Assembly (NCBI GenBank): GCA_905181935.1
Contig: CAJIZV010000001.1
Span: 186,001-250,000, forward strand
Source: an uncultured Amylibacter sp.
GTDB lineage: Bacteria > Pseudomonadota > Alphaproteobacteria > Rhodobacterales > Rhodobacteraceae
Length of the DNA: 64,000 nucleotides
Direction: 5' to 3'
Numbering within the stretch: the stretch's first letter is position 1; each line of letters starts with the position of its first letter. Made by a program: the position numbers and the translations under genes. The notes under the pieces are model-generated. The model worked only from the letters and a program-made list of their open reading frames with translations. It searched no databases and had not been told where the DNA came from. Shown piece by piece: positions 58,903 to 64,000 of the stretch.

Positions 58903-58946
58903 AAGGACTGATCCAATATGAGCGAACTCGCTAAAAGGATCAGTCC
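58903..58946 (+). promoter_or_regulatory. Hairpin enclosing the plsX start codon
   Basis: GGACTGATCC (58905-58914) and GGATCAGTCC (58937-58946) are a perfect 10-bp inverted repeat. Between them lie the plsX ATG (58918-58920) and a nested 4-bp hairpin AGCG/CGCT (58921-58924, 58929-58932). The likely ribosome site AAGGA (58903-58907) overlaps the 5' arm. In RNA this would hide the site and loop out the start codon, so it may limit plsX translation unless unfolded by ribosomes finishing rpmF, 19 bases upstream. There is no T-run, so it is not a normal terminator. Confidence 0.5.
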
Positions 58947-60009
58947 AACCAATCCAAACAAAAGTAATATTGTCATTTCTATTGATGCCATGGGTGGTGA
59001 CAATGGACCAACTGCTGTAATTTCAGGTATCGAGATAGCTGCTAAATCAAATCCAAACATTAAATTTATTATTAATGGTGATAAAGCTCAGTTAGAAAAA
59101 TTAGTTGGTAATCGTAAAAATTTAAATAAAATCTGCGAGATTAGGCATTCACCAGACGTTATTTCGATGAACGATAAACCTAGCCATGCAATGCGCCATG
59201 GCAAGAATAGTTCTATGTGGGGAACGATAGACGCAGTAAAAGATAAAGATGCTGATGCTGCTGTTTCTTGTGGGAATACAGGCGCATTAATGGCTATTTC
59301 AATGATACGATTACGAAAACTACCAGGCGTATATCGTCCAGCAATTGCAATTCTTTGGCCATCGGCAAGCGAACTTGGGTTTAACTTTATGTTGGACGTA
59401 GGCGCAGATATACGAGCCGATGCACCTGATTTATTAAAATATGCACTTATGGGCGCATCATATGCGCGCAACGGATTTGGATTAAAACGCCCGCGAGTAG
59501 GCCTTCTAAATGTTGGCACTGAAGAACATAAGGGCAGATCAGAGTTAAAAGAAGCTCATGAACTTATTTCAGAAAGTACCGAACATGGCGAATACGAATA
59601 TGTTGGGTTTGTTGAAGGAAATGACATCCCATCTGATCGTGTCGATGTAATTGTAACTGACGGATTTACGGGAAATATTGCACTAAAAACTGGAGAAGGT
59701 ACTGCAAGTATGATTGCTGCAGCCATGCGTGAAAGTTTCAAAGCAACCTTGTTATCCCGCCTTGGCGCCCTATTTGCAATCGTTCCTTTAAAACGATTTA
59801 GTCGTCGCATTGATCCACGCCGCAAAAATGGAGGAGTATTTTTGGGCTTAAATGGTACGGTTGTGAAATCACATGGCGCTGCTGATTCTACCGGTATTGC
59901 TGCAGCAATTAATTTAGCAGTTCAATTGGCAGAAATGGGTTTCAATGAAAAACTTGCAGCACGGGTTGCATCTGCATCCATTGGCGGCGAGAGTAAAGAG
60001 AAACAATAA
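58918..60009 (+). CDS. plsX: Phosphate acyltransferase PlsX
   Basis: A 363-residue enzyme. VISIDAMGGDNGPTAVISG is the family N-terminal block, with AAVSCGNTGALMAISMIRL and FTGNIALKTGEG further on. It converts acyl-ACP to acyl-phosphate, the first step of PlsY-dependent phospholipid synthesis. The first about 15 residues before NIVISIDA form a short extension. The start lies inside a strong hairpin (58905-58946). The order rpmF-plsX-fabH ties ribosome production to membrane synthesis. Confidence 0.94.
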   Translation: MSELAKRISPTNPNKSNIVISIDAMGGDNGPTAVISGIEIAAKSNPNIKFIINGDKAQLEKLVGNRKNLNKICEIRHSPDVISMNDKPSHAMRHGKNSSMWGTIDAVKDKDADAAVSCGNTGALMAISMIRLRKLPGVYRPAIAILWPSASELGFNFMLDVGADIRADAPDLLKYALMGASYARNGFGLKRPRVGLLNVGTEEHKGRSELKEAHELISESTEHGEYEYVGFVEGNDIPSDRVDVIVTDGFTGNIALKTGEGTASMIAAAMRESFKATLLSRLGALFAIVPLKRFSRRIDPRRKNGGVFLGLNGTVVKSHGAADSTGIAAAINLAVQLAEMGFNEKLAARVASASIGGESKEKQ

Positions 60010-60019
60010 GAGATAAGCC

Positions 60020-60997
60020 ATGCCAATAATCAGAGCAGTTCCAATTGGAGCGGGGCATTACCTTCCTAAACGTATGGTAACAAATAGTGAACTGGCGCAG
60101 ACGGTTGACACAAGTGACGAATGGATCAAAACTCGTACAGGTATTGAGTCTCGTCACTTTGCAGCGGATGGTGAATATACATCAGACCTGGCTATAAAAG
60201 CAGCTCATGACGCCTTAACTAATGCTGGGATATCAGCAAAAGATATAGATACTATTATTTTGGCTACTTCAACTCCAGATCAAACTTTTCCATCAACTGC
60301 TACTAAAGTTCAAGCTGGCCTAGGAATGACAACTGGGTTTGCTTTTGATATTCAAGCAGTCTGTGCAGGGTTTGTTTTTGCTTTAGCTACTGCCAATTCA
60401 CTAATAGTTTCCGGGCAATCTAAACGCGTCCTAGTTATAGGCGCAGAAACATTTTCACGTATCATGGATTGGGAAGACCGTACGACTTGTGTTTTATTTG
60501 GCGATGGGGCTGGTGCTGTGGTTTTAGAAGCAAAAGAATGTAAAGGTACATCAGAAGATCGTGGTATTTTATCCTGTGAATTATGCTCAGACGGAAATTA
60601 TAACGATCTTTTATATGTTGATGGAGGCGTATCGACGACGCAAACAACCGGTTTACTACGGATGCAAGGCCAAGAAGTATTCAAACACGCCATCAGCAAG
60701 CTTGCTGCAGCTGGAGAAGCGGCTATGGTAAAAGCCGGAGTTATCAGTAATGAAGTGGATTGGGTTGTACCTCATCAAGCAAACCTACGCATAATAAAAG
60801 GTACTGCAAAAAAAATGGGCGTTCCAATTGAAAAAGTTATTTTAACGGTTCAGGATCATGGAAATACATCTGCTGCTTCCATCCCTTTAGCATTATCCGT
60901 TGCGCTAAAAAAAGGTCAAATAAAGAAAAATAATCTTATTTTGACAGAAGCTATTGGTGGTGGACTGGCTTGGGGAGCCGTTGTTTTGAGATGGTAA
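60020..60997 (+). CDS. fabH: 3-oxoacyl-ACP synthase III
   Basis: A 325-residue condensing enzyme. The catalytic triad is visible: Cys in [14 protein letters not shown], His in [12 protein letters not shown] and Asn in [16 protein letters not shown]. The N-terminal [14 protein letters not shown] and the C-terminal [13 protein letters not shown] are standard. It starts fatty-acid chains by joining acetyl-CoA to malonyl-ACP. It follows plsX after ten bases. Confidence 0.96.
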   Translation: MPIIRAVPIGAGHYLPKRMVTNSELAQTVDTSDEWIKTRTGIESRHFAADGEYTSDLAIKAAHDALTNAGISAKDIDTIILATSTPDQTFPSTATKVQAGLGMTTGFAFDIQAVCAGFVFALATANSLIVSGQSKRVLVIGAETFSRIMDWEDRTTCVLFGDGAGAVVLEAKECKGTSEDRGILSCELCSDGNYNDLLYVDGGVSTTQTTGLLRMQGQEVFKHAISKLAAAGEAAMVKAGVISNEVDWVVPHQANLRIIKGTAKKMGVPIEKVILTVQDHGNTSAASIPLALSVALKKGQIKKNNLILTEAIGGGLAWGAVVLRW

Positions 60998-61029
60998 AAA
61001 CATTTTAATATTTATCATTGCTGTTTTAG

Positions 61030-61062
61030 TTGACTTATTAAGGTATTAAACAATATCCTTAT
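61030..61062 (+). promoter_or_regulatory. Candidate promoter/operator before ihfA
   Basis: TTGACT (61030-61035) is a good -35-like hexamer, but no convincing -10 follows at the right spacing (AATATC is the closest). An imperfect palindrome, TAAGGTATT (61039-61047) with AATATCCTTA (61052-61061, one-base bulge), covers the spacer and -10 region. It could be an operator or the end-of-fabH hairpin. Low confidence. Confidence 0.3.
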
Positions 61063-61084
61063 TAAAGATTATGGGAGAATTTAA

Positions 61085-61384
61085 ATGGTCAACGAAACGC
61101 TAACACGTATGGACCTAGCTGAGGCTGTATTTGAAGAGGTTGGACTGTCTCGAAACGAATCGGCTGATATAGTTGAAAGTGTTCTACAACATATTTCTGA
61201 TGCGCTAGTGCGTGGGGAAAATGTTAAAATATCTTCTTTTGGAACATTTAACATTAGGGACAAAAATGCCAGAGTAGGACGTAATCCAAAAACTGGTGAA
61301 GAAGTCCCCATTAATCCCCGCCGAGTTCTGTCATTTCGTCCATCACATACGATGAAAGACAGAGTAGGTGCAGGCAACAAGTAA
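61085..61384 (+). CDS. ihfA: Integration host factor subunit alpha
   Basis: A 99-residue DNA-bending protein of the HU/IHF family. [20 protein letters not shown] is the N-terminal helix pair, and [20 protein letters not shown] with the beta-arm ribbon [20 protein letters not shown] carries the intercalating Pro. GGAG is seven bases before the ATG. With IhfB it organises the nucleoid and assists regulators. It starts 87 bp after fabH. Confidence 0.95.
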   Translation: MVNETLTRMDLAEAVFEEVGLSRNESADIVESVLQHISDALVRGENVKISSFGTFNIRDKNARVGRNPKTGEEVPINPRRVLSFRPSHTMKDRVGAGNK

Positions 61385-61394
61385 GTAGGCAGAG

Positions 61395-61904
61395 ATGGCG
61401 CGTAAAAAAGAACAAGCGTTTCGTACAATTACTGAAGTATCAAATTGGCTTAAAACTCCATCTCATGTTTTAAGGTTTTGGGAAAGTAAATTCTCACAAA
61501 TAAAGCCTGTTAAACGTGCTGGGGGACGGCGCTATTACCGTCCTGAAGATTTAAAACTTATAGGTGGTATTAAGTGCTTACTGCACGATAAAGGTACCAC
61601 TATAGCTTCTGTCAAAGAGCTTATTAAAACAAAAGGTGAAAAACACCTAAAAGAATACTCCATTGAGCCTGCTTTCCCTGAAAAAAATCAACGTAAATCC
61701 ACCAAAATAAACAACTTAGTAGAAAAATCTCAGCTTAACGAAAATCTTGGTATTATTAAAACGGAAGTAACTTCTAAAATAATTTTAACCAATATAAAAT
61801 TACATTCAAATCTAGAAAAAAATGATATGATACAAATTGAAAATCTATATTTTCAATTGCAACGCATCAGGAATCGTATGAAACATCGTTTAGAGGCATT
61901 CTAA
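61395..61904 (+). CDS. MerR-family transcriptional regulator
   Basis: A 169-residue protein whose N-terminal MerR helix-turn-helix is clear: [20 protein letters not shown] and [20 protein letters not shown]. The C-terminal half has a short coiled-coil-like helix and no cysteine pattern for metal sensing. MerR genes of this type regularly follow ihfA and precede tRNA-Pro in alphaproteobacteria; their target is unknown. It starts ten bases after the ihfA stop. Confidence 0.88.
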   Translation: MARKKEQAFRTITEVSNWLKTPSHVLRFWESKFSQIKPVKRAGGRRYYRPEDLKLIGGIKCLLHDKGTTIASVKELIKTKGEKHLKEYSIEPAFPEKNQRKSTKINNLVEKSQLNENLGIIKTEVTSKIILTNIKLHSNLEKNDMIQIENLYFQLQRIRNRMKHRLEAF

Positions 61905-61955
61905 GGACTTTTCACACTTGCGCCCCCGCCAATCAAAGATATAACCATATTTAGT

Positions 61956-62032
61956 CGGGCTATAGCGCAGCCTGGTAGCGCGTTCGTCTGGGGGACGAGA
62001 GGTCGCAGGTTCGAATCCTGCTAGCCCGACCA
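61956..62032 (+). tRNA. tRNA-Pro(GGG)
   Basis: A 77-base cloverleaf with CCA encoded. The acceptor stem CGGGCTA (61956-61962) pairs with TAGCCCG (62022-62028), discriminator A at 62029. The anticodon loop reads CTGGGGG with U33, anticodon GGG and G37, as expected for proline. The T-loop GTTCGAATC and the D-arm with GG are intact. It decodes CCC and CCU. It lies between merR and dcd; no attachment-site duplication or integrase is seen beside it. Confidence 0.97.
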
Positions 62033-62073
62033 AACATTGCCTTTTTAGGCTTACCCTGGGAGACAACATAGTT

Positions 62074-63147
62074 ATGACCGGCGTTTTACCAAGTCAGCAA
62101 ATTAAAGAGATGATGGCATCAGGCAAAATTATTTTAAGTAACCCCGTACTTAATGACCAAGTCCAACCTGCTAGCCTTGATTTAAGGCTCGGGCATAAAG
62201 CATATCGGGTTCGTGCATCATTCCTAGCTGGAGCAGGTAATACTGTCGCTAAACGCTTAGATGATTTCAAAATGCACGAGATAGATTTAAATGGCGGAGC
62301 TGTTTTAGAAAAAGGATGTGTATATGTAGTTCCTTTGATGGAAGCCCTTTCTCTACCATCGAATGTAAATGCTGTTGCTAATGCAAAGAGTTCTACTGGC
62401 CGATTAGACTTATTTACTCGTTGTATAGTTGACAATGGTATCGAGTTTGATCGAATAGAAAATGGCTATGAAGGTCCACTATATGCGGAAATTTCGCCTC
62501 GCAGCTTTTCAGTCTTGGTAAGGCCTGGGATGCGCTTGAACCAAATTCGGTTTCGTGAAGGAAAAGATGTCTTATCTGATATTGAACTTACAAAGATGCA
62601 CACAGAAATTGGATTAGTAGATGGCACAGCACAGGTTGACCAAGGCTTAGGTTTTTCAGTGGATTTAAATATGCCAAATGGATTAGTTGGATACCGAGCC
62701 AAGCCTCATACTGGTCTAATTGATTTAGATAATATTGATTATTATAACGTAGATGATTATTGGGAGCCAGTTTATGCACATGATAAACGAATTATATTAG
62801 ATCCTGGTGCGTTCTATATTTTAGTTAGTAGGGAGGCAGTTCACATTCCACCAAATTGCGCTGCTGAAATGGCCCCTTACCTAGCAATGGTTGGCGAATT
62901 TAGAGTTCACTACGCAGGCTTTTTTGATCCTGGCTTTGGAAACGCTGGTGCTGGTGGATCAGGCTCTAGAGGTGTTCTTGAAGTTCGGTGTCACGAAGCA
63001 CCATTTGCATTAGAACATGGCCAGTCAGTAGGAAGATTAGTCTATGAAAGAATGGCAGAAATACCAGATATATTATACGGTGCAGATTTAAAATCTAATT
63101 ATCAGGGGCAAGGCTTGAAATTATCTAAACATTTTAAGAAGCCATAA
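62074..63147 (+). CDS. dcd: 2'-deoxycytidine 5'-triphosphate deaminase, long form
   Basis: A 357-residue protein, about twice the length of the E. coli enzyme and typical of the alphaproteobacterial long dCTP deaminase: two trimeric-dUTPase-like halves. The first half has VQPASLDLRLGHKAYRVR and AVANAKSSTGRLDLFTR with the catalytic Ser and Arg region; the second has VQVDQGLGFSVDLN-like turns (TAQVDQGLGFSVDL) and FYILVSREAVHIPP, ending in the GFFDPGFG block. It supplies dUTP for thymidylate synthesis. It follows tRNA-Pro by 41 bp. Confidence 0.92.
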   Translation: MTGVLPSQQIKEMMASGKIILSNPVLNDQVQPASLDLRLGHKAYRVRASFLAGAGNTVAKRLDDFKMHEIDLNGGAVLEKGCVYVVPLMEALSLPSNVNAVANAKSSTGRLDLFTRCIVDNGIEFDRIENGYEGPLYAEISPRSFSVLVRPGMRLNQIRFREGKDVLSDIELTKMHTEIGLVDGTAQVDQGLGFSVDLNMPNGLVGYRAKPHTGLIDLDNIDYYNVDDYWEPVYAHDKRIILDPGAFYILVSREAVHIPPNCAAEMAPYLAMVGEFRVHYAGFFDPGFGNAGAGGSGSRGVLEVRCHEAPFALEHGQSVGRLVYERMAEIPDILYGADLKSNYQGQGLKLSKHFKKP

Positions 63148-63194
63148 ATTTTTCATAAAAACTTTCAACATCTACTATGCTTTTTCATTTTAAG

Positions 63195-63210
63195 CACTAA
63201 AAAATTAGTG
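63195..63210. terminator. Short symmetrical hairpin between dcd and scpB
   Basis: CACTAA (63195-63200) and TTAGTG (63205-63210) form a perfect 6-bp stem with an AAAA loop. It lies between the two convergent genes, but neither side has a good T-run, so a terminator role is only plausible. Confidence 0.3.
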
Positions 63211-63229
63211 AGTTTATCAAACTTTTATT

Positions 63230-63886
63230 TTAATCAAACATATCATCCTGATCCTGGTTATTATCAACCTCTTCTCCATTTTCGTTTGGAACCACGCCAA
63301 GAATTGCCCCAGGTGGAGGGCGGTTATCTAACAAACCAGAATCGCGCAGCTCTTTTATACCAGGTAAATCCTTTGAACTTTCCATACCAAAATGGTCTAA
63401 GAATACCTGAGTAACAATAAATGTAACGGGCCGGCCAGGTGTCATGCGCCGACGCCCTAATTTGATCCACTCCAACTCTAGCAATATATCTATTGTACCA
63501 CTAGATACTGAAACACCACGAATTTCTTCAATTTCAGCACGACTGACAGGTTGATGGTAAGCTATAATTGATAAAGTCTCAATTGCTGCGCGAGAAAGTT
63601 TACGAGTTTCAACACTTTCTTTTTGCATTAAAAAACCTAGGTCAGGTGCAGTCCTGAAAGCATAAGCATCTCCAACATGCATTAAATGGACACCTCGACC
63701 TTCAAATCGTTTTTTTACATTAACAAGAGCTTCCGAAACATCACAACCATGAGGCATACGCTCCTCTAATCGTTTTTTAGAAATAGGCTCAATTGTTGCA
63801 AATAAAATTGCTTCAAGCATACGCTCCTGTTCACCTATTTCTGGTGCTTCGAACAAACTTTCAATTGGGGGTTGTCTATTATTCAT
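63230..63886 (-). CDS. scpB: Segregation and condensation protein ScpB
   Basis: 218 residues from the ATG at 63886, one base after the scpA stop (TAACATG); the frame is open 15 codons further into scpA, but that is shadow. The ScpB winged-helix repeat pair is seen: RMLEAILFATIEPISKKRLE, then SRAAIETLSIIAYHQPVSRA and EIRGVSVSSGTIDILLELEW. It is the kite subunit of the SMC-ScpAB condensin and helps chromosome segregation. An acidic tail ends the protein (DNNQDQDDMFD). Confidence 0.93.
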   Translation of the reverse strand: MNNRQPPIESLFEAPEIGEQERMLEAILFATIEPISKKRLEERMPHGCDVSEALVNVKKRFEGRGVHLMHVGDAYAFRTAPDLGFLMQKESVETRKLSRAAIETLSIIAYHQPVSRAEIEEIRGVSVSSGTIDILLELEWIKLGRRRMTPGRPVTFIVTQVFLDHFGMESSKDLPGIKELRDSGLLDNRPPPGAILGVVPNENGEEVDNNQDQDDMFD

Positions 63887-63887
63887 G

Positions 63888-64000
63888 TTATTGCTCTTTT
63901 TGCCTAATTTCGATTGGGGAAAACGTATCACTTTGACGTAAGTCTAATTTTCCTAGCTTCACCAATTCTAACATTGCCGCAAAAGTAGACGCTTTTACTG
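63888..64000 (-). CDS. scpA: Segregation and condensation protein ScpA, C-terminal end
   Basis: The gene starts beyond the right edge of the window; only the last 36 or so codons are present. They read KASTFAAMLELVKLGKLDLR and SPIEIRQKEQ, matching the C-terminal winged helix of ScpA, the kleisin of the condensin complex. The stop TAA (63888-63890) is one base from the scpB start. Too short for more to be said. Confidence 0.82.
   Translation of the reverse strand, partial: VKASTFAAMLELVKLGKLDLRQSDTFSPIEIRQKEQ

Noticed and set aside
61956..62032. tRNA-Pro as a possible integration site of a genomic island
   Set aside because: Both sides are ordinary housekeeping genes, with no integrase and no duplicated 3' tRNA end within the window.
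63208..63414. Short plus-strand ORF at the end of scpB
   Set aside because: It lies entirely opposite the scpB C-terminus, has no ribosome site and no recognisable sequence.

Overview
The window reads as a contiguous piece of chromosome from an AT-rich, compact-genome alphaproteobacterium, most likely a marine member of the Rhodobacterales (Roseobacter side). The grounds are gene content and order: an NADH dehydrogenase operon nuoA-nuoN carrying small lineage-type inserts and running straight into birA, coaX and RNase J; a yajC-secD-secF operon; serS-surE-pcm-nlpD facing a tatA-tatB-tatC-DUF815 operon; yceD-rpmF-plsX-fabH-ihfA-merR followed by tRNA-Pro; and a long-form dCTP deaminase next to scpA/scpB. 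There is no rRNA, CRISPR array, insertion sequence, integrase or prophage gene. The taxonomic call is inferred from synteny and protein style, not from a marker-gene search.

Layout. 1-3.8 kb: end of an RND efflux membrane-fusion protein and its inner-membrane pump. 3.9-9.4 kb: Atm1-type ABC exporter, a repeat-bearing LysM membrane protein, a LOG-family enzyme, a RarD/EamA transporter and superoxide dismutase. 9.5-13.6 kb: minus-strand operon yajC-secD-secF-tauE-like-Mth938-like. 13.8-17.8 kb: serS, surE, pcm and an nlpD-like lipoprotein on the plus strand, facing tatABC plus a DUF815 ATPase (17.9-20.3 kb). 20.4-28.4 kb: an orphan TOBE-type ABC ATPase, a sodium:solute symporter, an SGNH hydrolase, prfC, a SoxH-like metallo-beta-lactamase-fold protein and an rhlE-type DEAD-box helicase with a structured leader. 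28.5-47.8 kb: one long minus-strand operon, nuoA through nuoN, then birA, coaX and RNase J. 48-53.2 kb: DegT-type aminotransferase, gph, and glmU-glmS, which make UDP-GlcNAc precursors. 53.2-55.2 kb: a small AT-rich, hairpin-rich accessory patch with a secreted MORN-repeat protein and a small orphan ORF. 55.2-64 kb: an AlkD-like protein, moaA, msrB, bamE, the yceD-rpmF-plsX-fabH lipid and ribosome cluster, ihfA, merR, tRNA-Pro(GGG), dcd, scpB and the end of scpA.

How the genes work together. Most of the window is housekeeping: respiration (complex I), protein export (Sec and Tat), envelope precursors (GlmS/GlmU), fatty-acid initiation (PlsX/FabH), cofactors (CoaX, BirA, MoaA), translation (SerS, RF3, L32), RNA turnover (RNase J, RhlE) and chromosome organisation (IHF, ScpAB).

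The most unusual material is not a protein system but probable RNA and repeat structure: a multi-branched leader before rpmF with two mutually exclusive 3' pairings; a perfect 10-bp hairpin that encloses the plsX start codon; a structured 3'UTR/attenuator-like element between sodB and rarD; stacked hairpins before rhlE; and two genes with recently homogenised in-frame tandem repeats (48 bp in a LysM protein, 87 bp in a Lys/Ala-rich membrane protein inside the nuo operon). I found no convincing new multi-gene defence or metabolic system.
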